From positions 26,299,729 through 26,363,728 of the forward strand of contig CM049314.1 of the NCBI GenBank assembly GCA_026874595.1: DNA of 64,000 nt. The letters are read 5' to 3'. The position numbers and the translations under genes were made by a program. Source of the stretch: Sipunculus nudus (Eukaryota > Annelida > Sipuncula > Golfingiida > Sipunculidae). The notes under the pieces were generated by a model. That model was not told the origin of the DNA. It worked only from the letters and a program-made list of their open reading frames with translations, and searched no databases. Shown one piece after another: positions 29,951 to 39,288 of this stretch (position 1 is its first letter; each line of letters begins with the position of its first letter).

Positions 29951-30660
29951 TATTATCCCCTGGGGCGAGGCCCCCACAACGGGCCTTCCATGTAATTCCT
30001 TATGGGGGCCTCGCCCCCTGTGTATATTCTTTGTAGGGATCGATCCCACATAAAGTATTATCCCCTGGGGGCGAGGCCCCCACCACGGGTCTTCCATATA
30101 GTTCCTTATGGGGGCCTCGCCCCCAGTGTATATTCTTTTTAGGGATCGATCCCCCATAAAATATTATTCCCGGGGGCGAGGCCCCCACCATGGGCCTTCC
30201 ATGTAATTCCTTATGGGGGCCTCGCCCCCTGTGTATATTCTTTGTAGGGATTGATCCCACATAAAGTATTATCCCCTGGGGGCGAGGCCCCCACCACGGG
30301 CCTTCCATGTAATTCCTTATGGGGGCCTCGCCCCCAGTGTATATTCTTTGTAGGGATCGATCCCACATAAAATATTATTCCCGGGGGCGAGGCCCCCACC
30401 ACGATCCTTCCATGTAATTCCTTATGGGGGCCTCGCCCCCTGTGTATATTCTTTTTAGGGATCGATCCCCCATAAAGTATTATCCCCTGGGGGCGAGGCC
30501 CCCACCACGGGCCCTCCATGTAATTCCTTATGGGGGCCTCGCCCCCTGTATGTATTCTTTTTAGGGATCGATCCCCCATAAAGTATTATCCCCTGGGGGC
30601 GAGGCCCCACCACGACCCCTGTGGAGAAGCCTCTATAGGGGCCTCGGCCCCAGGGGAGAC
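29951..30660. repeat. 105/106-bp tandem array with internal palindromes (about seven periods)
   Basis: Unit starts marked by TATTAT(C/T)CCC fall at 29951, 30056, 30162, 30267, 30373, 30478 and 30584, alternating 105 and 106 bp. Each unit has GGGGGCGAGGCCCCC and, about 30 nt later, its complement GGGGGCCTCGCCCCC, so each can form a hairpin. A GGGATCGATCCC palindrome also occurs in most units. Reading frames through it are an artefact of the repeat. Confidence 0.9.
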
Positions 30661-30759
30661 TCTGTGGTGATCGGAACGATCCCATTGTGCTTTGACATGC
30701 GTTGCACACCGTTGGCTTTCCCAGTACCGATGATACCCGACGATCACTCTTTAACCATT

Positions 30760-31360
30760 CACATCCGTATACGAACCCACCTAGGACTCCCCTGTTCCTC
30801 CCCGGCGACCCCTGCTGACCTTTCACCTCCGACCCGATCCCATCCAGAACTCCCCTGTTCCTCCCCGGCGACCCCTGCTGACCTTTCACATCCGACCTCG
30901 TCGACCCCAACCGACCTTTCACATCCAACCGACCTACAACCGGTCCACTTCTGACTTGAACCACACAACCGACCCCAGGCCCCCAACTCTATTACTTCTT
31001 GGCATAAGGCAGAGGGAGGGGCCGCCCCCTCCCCCCCTCAAGTCCCCCCTCCCCCACAGGGGAGCCGTCTGGGACCCAAAAGCGCCCATAGAGCGCTCTC
31101 AACTGATAGTATAATAGACTCGGCCTGCTTATATAGTAGGGTTGTGGACACATTGAAAACTTTGGTGTGCGGTAGATTTTACGTTTGTGCAAGATGTACG
31201 CGCAAACTGGAAAAGATATCGCAAATGTCACTTGTTGAACGCTTTAAGCATATTTTTCCGAAGATTTTAGCACATATTTCGTAAATGTTGTGTAGACCGT
31301 TGTCCGGCAAGTGGCCATTTTGTGTTGCTGACCAATATGTTGGCGTCAGTATCGCCACCT
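30760..31360. repeat. Right arm of the long imperfect inverted repeat
   Basis: Reverse-complement partner of 29,280-29,945. It lacks the 170-bp tRNA insertion and has its own short tandem duplication (about 57 bp, around 30,775-30,900, built on CCCCTGTTCCTCCCCGGCG). Confidence 0.8.
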
Positions 31361-31897
31361 GCCGACGACCAGTGGAACTATATCAGATAGACAACAGATT
31401 TATCAAGTTGAAGGAACACAAATGTAACAAACATGTTCCCAAGCTACTAACGTTCATGTATAAATCTCTTGTGTATCATACTATAATTCACGGGAATCTG
31501 TTTGTCTGTCTGTCTGTCCGGATTCTTTCGCACGCTAGGGATTGCACGGTCGTCAAACTTCGTGGGAGGGTGCATCTTGGTCCGGGGAAGAACGAGTTTA
31601 TATTTTTTAGGCGTTCGGTAAAGAAATGGCCTCAAAATCGATAAAATTATTCTGGGTTTAATACCTGCGGTGTGCCATGGCCATTCTCACATAGTGCTTC
31701 CTCATAATTTAAGAAATGTGTGCGTGCAGGTACAGATATGGGTATACTCTAGTTAATTCTAAAGAGTACATATGATTTGCCCTGTAACTTAATCTCTTCC
31801 AAATTATAGCAAATATATATTCATAAGTGTTAATGGATTCCGTAGTCCAGTACGGTGGTGTATATTTTAATACATTTGAAGTCAATGCCAACTGTGG

Positions 31898-31971
31898 GGC
31901 CGGTTAGCTCAGTTGGTTAGAGTGTTGTGCTGATAACGCAAAGGTCGCGGGTTCGACCCCCGTACTGGCCA
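31898..31971 (+). tRNA. tRNA-Ile with GAT anticodon
   Basis: A 74-nt cloverleaf beginning GGCCGGTTAGCTCAG, with anticodon loop CTGATAA and B box GGTTCGACCCC; the acceptor arms pair (GGCCGGT with ACTGGCC). The body matches the eukaryotic tRNA-Ile type whose usual anticodon is AAT. Here position 34 is G, which is unusual for a nuclear-type gene. A TTTT follows about 8 nt downstream. Confidence 0.88.
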
Positions 31972-32526
31972 CGTATTCATTTTGGTTTTAAGCCACATTC
32001 ATCCATTTTTATTCTTTCATTTCCCACCCAGGTACACAGCAGTTTATCAAAGAAAGTAAACTATTTTCTGTTGTTTATACATATCGAACAAAATTGAAAT
32101 GGCCTTAGCAAACTGCAGGGACACATATACTTTAGTCTCTTACACGGGCATATGATGGCGCTCCTGCACCCAACAATATTGATTAAGATATAGACTGGTA
32201 ACCCGCTCTATTGTGGCACCGCTGCTCTAGGCCAATCATAGAGACGGGCGTACAACGCCATCTTTTGTACCCTTGGCAGACTGGTACCAACCCAAGTATA
32301 TATTATATATGATTAAAAAATAAGCATTTTCGTTTGCTCAAATAAGTTACCAAAAGTTGGCCGTATATTAAATGTGACATTAATAATTAGATTAATAGAG
32401 ATTAATGATAAATCACTGCTCCGTACAGGTATCGTTTGTCATCACGCTGCCAACTGTCTAGACCCCAAGTAAACAATTGAAGTAAACAATATGTATTACT
32501 GGGATTAAAGGCATTTATATAGGTCG

Positions 32527-32696
32527 TCTGTGACGTCATACTTTCCATCAGCCAATCAAATCAAGGAACAGTACCTGCTCATGATAAAATGAGAAACTCA
32601 CGTACACAAAGCATGTAGTCCCTGTGGCGCAATCGGTAGCGCTTCCGGCTTTTAATCGGGAGGTTGGTGGTTCGAGCCCACCCAGGGACGTTATAC
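32527..32696 (+). repeat. Second copy of the 170-bp tRNA module
   Basis: Same boundaries as 29536-29705, with scattered substitutions and balanced small indels. The upstream 90 bp are conserved as well as the tRNA, which argues for duplication of a whole module. No long direct repeats flank this copy. Confidence 0.85.
32618..32690 (+). tRNA. tRNA-Asn-type body with TTT (Lys) anticodon
   Basis: A 73-nt cloverleaf nearly identical to the tRNA-Asn at 29627. The anticodon loop is CTTTTAA, so the anticodon reads TTT instead of GTT. The acceptor and T arms are intact, and a T5 terminator follows within 15 nt. By anticodon it would decode Lys; by body it would be an Asn tRNA. Confidence 0.85.
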
Positions 32697-33158
32697 ATGT
32701 TTTTATATCCCCTATACCATCCATACAGCGGCCCCTGTTGGTCATCTTGTACAACATATTTTGTACGAATTAGACCAATACGGTTCTATTCATTCATCAC
32801 CACTTGTTTTGTGCTTTTTCCGCTACATCAATCAGCCCTTCCAGTGCGCAGAAGGATAATTACAAAGTGCATGTTTATATATCGGTTATTGTTCGCCGTG
32901 TCCGGCTCCACAATATGATGTTGATCAGGATAATGTTCATTGTATCATGTACGACAAATGGACGGGAATGGGATGGGTTCAGATCGGACACATATTATGT
33001 TCATTGGCGTGTAATGTCATTTAAACAGCGCAAGCTATTGAACGCACCCTCACACCCTTCCCCCCCCACACACAAACACATTCAGGTAGGCATGTTATAG
33101 TGAATCGGTGAATCAATCAGTGACATCACAATAAACAAGACGGAGATGAAACTTACAT

Positions 33159-33164
33159 TTTATT
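33159..33164 (-). terminator. Polyadenylation signal for the helicase gene
   Basis: AATAAA on the minus strand, 28 nt beyond the helicase stop codon. Confidence 0.55.
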
Positions 33165-33191
33165 CGACAATAAACACATCATACATAATTA

Positions 33192-35567
33192 CTAAACTGC
33201 ATGAGTTGTGTTGGGGTGTAAAAGTATATACAGCAATCCCAGATGAGGGAAAAAAGCGCAACGACGGCGGAACATGTTACACGACACATAAAGTTCACGG
33301 CTGGCACGGGAGATAGCGACGTAAGGTGTCCTGAGGTCTCCGCACATGCCGTCACTTACAGAGACGGCCACCCGCTGGTATGTGTGACCTTGAGATTTGG
33401 TTACAGTCACGGCCGTCTGCGAAACCATGGGGACGCGGAATGACGAGTGCAATGCGAAACGGGGCACGTCGATTTCTGGTTCTGTGATGTACTCTTCCGA
33501 TGACGGTAATGCGAGGCCGACCCAACCCGTCTCTTCGGAACACACCACCGCGCACCGCAGCTCGAACTTGTCGCCTGAGGAACGCACGGCTTTTACGAAA
33601 CGGGGCAGGGTCGACTTTTCGTAAGGCTGGTAATTAAGGGCGTCGAACGGAGAATCGGCGGGTATGGTCCTGCTCCCGAGCACGGTGACTACTTCGGCTG
33701 TATCTAATACCTGGTTCGGTATCACGTACCGCTGGTCGACAGCTCCCAGGCCTTTGTCCGCCGAGCCTTCCGGTTCTGTGAGGCACGTTAGATCCAGGTG
33801 CACCTCACATTCGGAGATGTCCGGGTATTCGTCAGCGGCACGCATGTATGTTGTGCTGAGATCGGACACCAGCGTGTTCAGGTAGTCAAAATCCGTGGCA
33901 GGGTCGGGAGCATCTGCAGAAGCATCTACGTCGAAACGGCTAATGTTTTCGTCAACACAGTTACCTTCCTGTCCGAGTGAGTGTTTGGCCATGAAACGGT
34001 CAGCCACCCCCTTGTCGGACAGCAGGCTGTACAGGGCCTCGTATGCTCCTTGCAGGATGGCACAAACGAACGGTGTGTGGGCAGGGAGGAAGGACAGGCA
34101 CATCCTGGGTAGCGCCGTTCTCATCAGCAAGCGGAAAGGTCCCTTGAACCCTGTCAGCACGAACTGACATGCCCGCCGACATACAGCGGGCTTGCCGACC
34201 GGCAGGGTGTGCTTACACATGAGAACTCTGTATCTTTGAGGGAGCAAGGGGTCTGTCTGTCTCGCGTCCGGACGGGGGGTTTCCTTTTCCCGTACTTTGT
34301 GGCCGTTTACCGGGCCTTGGCTGTCCGTGAAGTTTTCTGGTGCCGGGTCGTCCGTGACTTCCCAAGTGTCCTTTGTCGCCTTTGGCCGCAGTATGTGGTT
34401 GTCTTCTCTCTTCCTGTCGGGTGGAGGGTAGTATTCGCCTTCTGGCTCGTACACTTTTCCACCCGCGAAATAATGCACAGACTCACTCGTGTACTCGAAC
34501 CCAAACAGGTTCGGGGCGTGTGTGTATAGTGAGTCTATGAACGAATCGAGTGAGGTTAACACCAGCCCCGTTTCGGTAACCATCGGGGCCATTTGGTGAT
34601 CGGACCCCCAGTTCAGACCGACTGACGTGGAGCTGTTTTCCTTGTCTCCCGGAGGCTGTGCACCCGAGTTAGGTAGGGCTCGTTTTGCCCACGCGTCACG
34701 AAACATGTCGTCCACCCTCCGGTTATCCTGCTTCTCACGTAACGGTCGTCGACGTTTCCTGCCCGGCATCCGCTGTTCTCTGAACTGCGCCTGCAAAACG
34801 GACAGGTACGCGATCGCGTCGTGGACGTTCAGGAAAACCCATATGCCCAAATCGGCGGATTCCATAGTTTGTTTGCAACGTTTGTCATACTCTGCGACTT
34901 CGTCGTTACTGGCGAATATTCTGATGCAGCCTGTGAGGTCTGTCGCGGTGCCGTCCGCGGTTGTGTCCAGGCTCATTGGTTCCTCTACCACGTGGGACGG
35001 CACCACGTGTTTGTCCAACAGACGGATGGTGTCGGGGTCCCTTATGCCGTAGTGAAGGTCGTAAAGGAGTTCGCTTATTTCCAAGTGGCACCTTTTGTTG
35101 ACGTACATCACGACGGTGTGATTTGGTTCGTACACGCCGGTGGCCTTGGCGATGATAGGGACGTTGCAAACATGCTGCAGCATGCTGACGGCCGGCACTC
35201 GGTTCGCCACGGGTCCCATACCGTCTGACCGTATAGCCGTCGACTGGCTTTCTGAACCCAGTAAAATGAAAACCAGAGGTTTCTCGTGGTAGATCCCAAG
35301 ACGGCACGCCGCGTACCGATACAAGAAAGCGTATGTATATAAGTTGTAGCTGCTGGCCATCCCCGCCTCGTCCACTAGCACGACGTTACTGCTGCATATT
35401 TGAGGGAAATCAAACCGGAAACTAGACTGTAACCATGGCATGTCCACCCGTTTCAACCCCATGTTCGCCATGCATGTGAAGTCCCTGTGTTGTTGATCCT
35501 TCTTGTTACACCGCCCCTGCGTAGCGCCACTGCGAGGAGGTTTACTGGACGACACCTGACCGGCCAA
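33192..35567 (-). CDS. Helicase-primase helicase (UL5-like), C-terminal part with motifs II-VI
   Basis: A 791-codon frame beginning at a non-ATG codon. It has SF1 motif II VVLVDEAG (D66, E67), motif III-like FILLGSESQ near residue 103, motif V TKSQGHTYQ near 724 and motif VI VAISRASRELYV near 751. The family unwinds DNA ahead of the fork together with the primase. Motif I is missing here but present at the end of the overlapping ORF 35542-36372, in the next frame, so the two are parts of one gene. The junction could be an intron (see findings), a frameshift mutation or an assembly error. Combined length (about 1,050 aa) is somewhat above the usual 880-900 aa of UL5, mainly from a polar insert around residues 260-420. 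Confidence 0.85.
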   Translation of the reverse strand: MAGQVSSSKPPRSGATQGRCNKKDQQHRDFTCMANMGLKRVDMPWLQSSFRFDFPQICSSNVVLVDEAGMASSYNLYTYAFLYRYAACRLGIYHEKPLVFILLGSESQSTAIRSDGMGPVANRVPAVSMLQHVCNVPIIAKATGVYEPNHTVVMYVNKRCHLEISELLYDLHYGIRDPDTIRLLDKHVVPSHVVEEPMSLDTTADGTATDLTGCIRIFASNDEVAEYDKRCKQTMESADLGIWVFLNVHDAIAYLSVLQAQFREQRMPGRKRRRPLREKQDNRRVDDMFRDAWAKRALPNSGAQPPGDKENSSTSVGLNWGSDHQMAPMVTETGLVLTSLDSFIDSLYTHAPNLFGFEYTSESVHYFAGGKVYEPEGEYYPPPDRKREDNHILRPKATKDTWEVTDDPAPENFTDSQGPVNGHKVREKETPRPDARQTDPLLPQRYRVLMCKHTLPVGKPAVCRRACQFVLTGFKGPFRLLMRTALPRMCLSFLPAHTPFVCAILQGAYEALYSLLSDKGVADRFMAKHSLGQEGNCVDENISRFDVDASADAPDPATDFDYLNTLVSDLSTTYMRAADEYPDISECEVHLDLTCLTEPEGSADKGLGAVDQRYVIPNQVLDTAEVVTVLGSRTIPADSPFDALNYQPYEKSTLPRFVKAVRSSGDKFELRCAVVCSEETGWVGLALPSSEEYITEPEIDVPRFALHSSFRVPMVSQTAVTVTKSQGHTYQRVAVSVSDGMCGDLRTPYVAISRASRELYVSCNMFRRRCAFFPHLGLLYILLHPNTTHAV

Positions 35568-36372
35568 TTTGACCGCCGGGATCGAAGCCGGGACGCATGC
35601 GGGACCGTGGCTGTATTATTTTCCTGCCTTTGACGTACGATACCTTGTTCCCGTGCCGGGCCACAGTGTCGTCTTCCCTTTCGAATGCCTCGGCGTAGCG
35701 AGCCCATTCCGTACCCAGCGCCGTTTCTATCCTTTTAAGTTTCATTTTAAGGTTGTCGAACTGAGACCGGAAATTCCTGTGGTCTGTAAGAATCCCGTCC
35801 AGCTGGGCTTCTGCGAAGGAGGTAGGGTTCAATGTCGAAGCCGGCTCGCGGGGTTCTGCTTCACGGCAGTTGTACATCAACTGCAATTTCGCTAACGTCC
35901 CGACGCGCCCCACTTGGTGTGACTTCAGAGCGTTGTGGAGGTTGGTCACGGAGGCGTTTCCGGCGGCGGTGCACACCATATGTGTGTTGGCGGTGAGGAT
36001 GTCCACCAGCGTGCTTTTACCCGCGCCGGCCGGGCCCGTCACGACGTAACAGCGGAAATGTACGGGAGTGAAAGAACCAGGCGTCGCCGGAACGGTAGGG
36101 TCCGCCGCCCGGCGCAGGATCTCCCATTTGCAACGTTCTGCTTCGTCGGGTATCAAGGCCTGGTTCGGGTCGAATATAGAACTGGGGAACGGCCATGTCA
36201 TGTGTTCCAGTTGATGGAGCCATTTTTCTGTCTCGTACGGCGGCGACGGGCGCTGCATCCACGTTGGCACGGGGACGCGGTGTTGCTCGGTGCGAATCGA
36301 CTCGGCCAAGTTGTCCGCTATACTTGTTGTTGTCAGAATGAGTCTCTCACGTTTATCTTCTGTCAAAGCCAT
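35542..36372 (-). CDS. Helicase-primase helicase (UL5-like), N-terminal part with motif I
   Basis: 276 codons from the ATG at 36372. Walker A/motif I is VVTGPAGAGKST (K119), and a motif Ia-like segment follows at MVCTAAGNASVTNLHNAL. The frame then runs into polar sequence and a stop at 35542, overlapping the frame that carries motifs II-VI by 26 nt. No helicase works without motif II, so this is the first part of the gene at 33192-35567. The last 35 or so residues do not look like UL5 and may be intronic. A TATA-like tract sits about 160 nt upstream. Confidence 0.85.
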   Translation of the reverse strand: MALTEDKRERLILTTTSIADNLAESIRTEQHRVPVPTWMQRPSPPYETEKWLHQLEHMTWPFPSSIFDPNQALIPDEAERCKWEILRRAADPTVPATPGSFTPVHFRCYVVTGPAGAGKSTLVDILTANTHMVCTAAGNASVTNLHNALKSHQVGRVGTLAKLQLMYNCREAEPREPASTLNPTSFAEAQLDGILTDHRNFRSQFDNLKMKLKRIETALGTEWARYAEAFEREDDTVARHGNKVSYVKGRKIIQPRSRMRPGFDPGGQIGRSGVVQ

Positions 36373-36532
36373 CTGTCAAAGATGTCTGTTCGTGTACAAT
36401 ATGCGCAGGAGGGAGCTCAAAATAAAATGTTAGGATGGCGTGCCCTGTGTCAGGTCAGACTGCTTAAAAGTGGTGCACTGACTCACCTCGAGGCGGGAGC
36501 ATGACTGATTAGGGTAATCGGGAGCCCCTGTG

Positions 36533-36549
36533 TTATATATGTTATATAC
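36533..36549 (-). promoter_or_regulatory. TATA-rich element upstream of the helicase
   Basis: TTATATATGTTATATAC, about 160-175 nt upstream of the helicase ATG and just beyond the assemblin-scaffold 3' end. Plausible TATA element for the minus-strand helicase. Confidence 0.35.
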
Positions 36550-36575
36550 AGTCACGTGACATATGCGCGCGCCAT

Positions 36576-38777
36576 TCAAAAACTGGATGCGGCTGGGGGC
36601 TTCAACATCTTATCCAATAACTTCAGCCTATCTGTCACAACCTTTGACAGTGCTGGCTTTTTTTCAGCGGACGGTTCCCGTTCGGCCTCTACGGTGTCTG
36701 CTGGTTTACCGCGTGGTTTATCCCTGCCGGTTTGGCCACCCTCTGTAGGGGTGTCAGATGTGACAGCGGAGGAGACCTGTGGTTCACCTGACGCAACGTC
36801 ACCTCTGTCACGTCTGTTTTGCTCTACGATATCTGCGATACCCCGAACAAGTTCTTGCAGTAACGCGCGACTGTCACGGCCGTCTTTTTGGTCACCCGCC
36901 GTAGTCTCAATAGACGGGGGATGGGCAGGAGCATGTGCTGCGGCTGGCTGAACGGAAGGTTGACTGGCTTGAAACGTGTGAGGTGGGTGGGCAGGGTGAA
37001 CGTTTGTGTGAACGTGTGTTGTCAGTTTTTCCACCGTCTCCTGCAGTGTTTTAACGGTGGACTCGAGCCCGGCAGGGGAAAAAACGGACGCTCTTTGCGT
37101 TTCTGGGGATTTCAACATATCAAGCCCGGAGTGGCCACCAGTGTCCGACGTGCGTGCGTGGTTGTGATGCGCGGCTTCTTGTTCCGTTTTATCATCAGCT
37201 CTTGACGATGACCCTGTCCTTCTGTCCGCGATATGCTGTTTACCGTTATCACCGTAAAAGTAATAATGCACGGTGGAGGGTTGCTGCTGCGTGTGCGGCG
37301 TTTGTACCGTGTGCCTGTCGAACCCGGTCGTGCTGCCGTCACTCGCAAAAGGTGGGGGCGGCGCCACAGGTGCTTGCGGGTACAACGGTGTCGCGGGTGG
37401 CTGATAGGGCGAGAAGCGCGCTGATGCGTAATGCCCTGGTTGGAAGACGGGCCCTGCGTTCGTCGGCGAACCCGGCCACCAGACCCCGGACCCTGGCGCA
37501 TAAGCTGACGGCTGCGTTTGTGTTCCGACCGTCGGGGATGCGTAACCGAAAGAACCGTGCGGCCATGGTGCAGCCTGAATCTGCACAGGCGCTTCCGCAT
37601 CGACCCGGCCGTACTTAGATTTCAACCTTTGCAGTAGTTCTTCTTGACCCGTTATCCACTCCTTCATGTCGGCTGTTAACTGCCCGGAACCGTTAGGGGT
37701 TACTGGCGCGTTACTGTTTGATGATGACATGTCTGCGGCCAGTCGTTCGGGGTTTCCGGAACTGCCTTCCACTACGGTCAAGGTCGATTTGCCACTGTCT
37801 GAAAGATTGATCGGATCGGTGTCGTCAGAATGTTCCTGTTCATCACAAATACACGTTTGTGGTGAAGCTGGTTTCAGCGGTGTTTGTGGTGAAGCTGGTT
37901 TCAGCGGTGTTGAGCTTTCAGCGTGCCCAGCGAGTGGACTGTCCGCACCAGCGTCTGATTTGTTTTCAGCGTCAATAAATGTCGAAGCCAACCCAAGCTG
38001 TTCGAGTTCTTGTTTCTTGCATTGTTTGACCGTGAAAGGGTTCAGTGCTGCCCCCAAGAGCAGGTTGTGCCAGGTGGGCACTGTGGTCTCGTCTGTGCTG
38101 AATGTCTCCTCTGGGAGGACACGCCCTTCAGCCTCTTTAATGATATCCCTGTACAATTCCGGGCTCAGGCCGAGGTGTTTGAACAGGTTCTCGTTTTCAG
38201 TGTGCTCACAATCCGGTTCGTCCAAATGCAGACTTGTGCAGTACATGGCAAGGCAGCCTGCACGGGCGTTGTTCATCGTCAACGAAACGTGGTTCAGGAA
38301 GTCCGGGCCGGCAGCAATCTCCAGGTCCTCCTTAGTCGGACAACCCTGTTCTGAAAACGTGTCTGACAACTTCAGTGAGGACAACGACACAGCGGGGAAC
38401 AGCGCCCGTAAAAGGTCTTTCGTAGAAGCGTTTTCACGGTTTGCCGGTGATCTGTCCACAAAGTAGGGACACGCCCGTGTGAGCACACCCACGAACCTCG
38501 GGTCCAACTGTATAACCCCAAACAGCCCGACGTCTGGGAGATGACGTATGTGGATCAAGCTCCCGACAGGGGGGGAGAGCCGGTCGTGTGTGATGAACAC
38601 GGGTTTGGTGCATGACGCGTTTCTGTTCACATCCTTCGGTGCATCTGAACGATCGTCCACCCCTAGTGATACGTGACGTAAGATGGCGTCTGAAAGACGG
38701 TATTTTCCCCGATCGGGTCCGTTTAACCTTTTCCAGACCTGGGGACATGTACTGGCTAAACAGCAAACTGCGAACAT
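36576..38777 (-). CDS. Capsid maturation protease (assemblin) fused to scaffold protein
   Basis: 733 aa from the ATG at 38777. The first 260 residues match the herpesvirus serine protease plan: a His in the SLIHIRHLPDVG strand, LFPAVSLSS, the nucleophile S165 in NHVSL, an RAG oxyanion strand seven residues later (HVSL...ARAGCLAMY), and H184, placed 19 residues after the Ser as in herpes simplex virus. The rest is a Pro/Gln/Tyr-rich, low-complexity scaffold with a short duplicated LKPASPQT unit (about 37,860-37,920) and coiled-coil potential near the end. In the family the protease cuts itself and the scaffold during capsid maturation. The next gene, on the other strand, is the probable major capsid protein. 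Confidence 0.85.
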   Translation of the reverse strand: MFAVCCLASTCPQVWKRLNGPDRGKYRLSDAILRHVSLGVDDRSDAPKDVNRNASCTKPVFITHDRLSPPVGSLIHIRHLPDVGLFGVIQLDPRFVGVLTRACPYFVDRSPANRENASTKDLLRALFPAVSLSSLKLSDTFSEQGCPTKEDLEIAAGPDFLNHVSLTMNNARAGCLAMYCTSLHLDEPDCEHTENENLFKHLGLSPELYRDIIKEAEGRVLPEETFSTDETTVPTWHNLLLGAALNPFTVKQCKKQELEQLGLASTFIDAENKSDAGADSPLAGHAESSTPLKPASPQTPLKPASPQTCICDEQEHSDDTDPINLSDSGKSTLTVVEGSSGNPERLAADMSSSNSNAPVTPNGSGQLTADMKEWITGQEELLQRLKSKYGRVDAEAPVQIQAAPWPHGSFGYASPTVGTQTQPSAYAPGSGVWWPGSPTNAGPVFQPGHYASARFSPYQPPATPLYPQAPVAPPPPFASDGSTTGFDRHTVQTPHTQQQPSTVHYYFYGDNGKQHIADRRTGSSSRADDKTEQEAAHHNHARTSDTGGHSGLDMLKSPETQRASVFSPAGLESTVKTLQETVEKLTTHVHTNVHPAHPPHTFQASQPSVQPAAAHAPAHPPSIETTAGDQKDGRDSRALLQELVRGIADIVEQNRRDRGDVASGEPQVSSAVTSDTPTEGGQTGRDKPRGKPADTVEAEREPSAEKKPALSKVVTDRLKLLDKMLKPPAASSF

Positions 38778-38876
38778 TTTTATGGTGCTCGTGTAATTAT
38801 GTCACATGTCATGTGTCGTTGTCGTCTGGCGCTTGCACCGGGGTAAATAAACAGAGATGTTCTGTTATTCTTCGTG

Positions 38877-39167
38877 ATGTCTTTCGGCGGGAGGGGTTTC
38901 TGTCGTATACTCAATGTTCAGGCATCGGCAGGTGAAACTTTGCCGGCGGGAACACTGCCCGTTCGGCTCGTGCTTCTGCGCTCTGTGTTCTTTTGTCGCG
39001 AAAAATCTGCACAGTGTCCCGTATCTCGCCCAGTGGATGCAAACGTGGAAACATGTAATGTTCTCCCAACGTGTAAAGTTCCAGACTGTGTTTGTTTTCC
39101 ACCGCCTCAGTCTGTGCGTGTTGACGTGTCGGGTCAGTGGTTGCCACAGCATATCATGCAGCAGTAG
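38877..39167 (+). CDS. Possible small cysteine-rich ORF (96 aa)
   Basis: ATG at 38877, 96 aa, with seven or eight cysteines and no known domain. It lies between the assemblin and capsid genes, downstream of an AT-rich TAAATAA (38843). An antisense ORF of similar size (38865-39152) overlaps it, so coding status is uncertain. It could be an independent small protein or a 5' exon of the capsid gene, whose own N-terminus is broken. Confidence 0.3.
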   Translation: MSFGGRGFCRILNVQASAGETLPAGTLPVRLVLLRSVFFCREKSAQCPVSRPVDANVETCNVLPTCKVPDCVCFPPPQSVRVDVSGQWLPQHIMQQ

Positions 39168-39192
39168 GAAACGGTTTGACGCCAGACCTCCT

Positions 39193-39200
39193 TATAAAAG
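39193..39200 (+). promoter_or_regulatory. TATA box of the capsid gene
   Basis: TATAAAAG, 89 nt before the ATG at 39289 and the best TATA match in the neighbourhood. Confidence 0.55.
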
Positions 39201-39288
39201 CGCGCACCGACTGCGTTTCGCTTATTGTGCTCGCAGTTGCAGGACTTGACAGTTGTTTCGACCAGAAGCGTAGACATAAGGTTCAAAC

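Larger units (their letters stand above)
28867..33158. other. Gene-free region with tRNAs and repeats
   Basis: About 4.3 kb without a credible protein gene. It contains three tRNA genes, a duplicated 170-bp tRNA module, a long imperfect inverted repeat, a GC-rich 105-bp tandem array in the loop, and AT-rich flanks. It differs sharply from the gene-dense sequence on both sides. It could be a viral repeat/origin region or host DNA. Confidence 0.7.

Noticed and set aside
29855..30579. Several 100-170 aa open frames through the GC-rich array, with repeated Trp-Gly-Pro-rich units
   Set aside because: They arise from the 105/106-bp repeat being open in several frames. The period alternates and is not a multiple of three, and composition is purely repeat-driven.
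29951..30660. Regularly spaced repeats resembling a CRISPR array
   Set aside because: The whole 105-bp unit is repeated with no unique spacers, and the context is eukaryotic/viral.
32664..33100. 84- and 98-aa plus ORFs in the AT-rich flank
   Set aside because: Low-quality composition and one overlaps a tRNA; no motif or promoter support.
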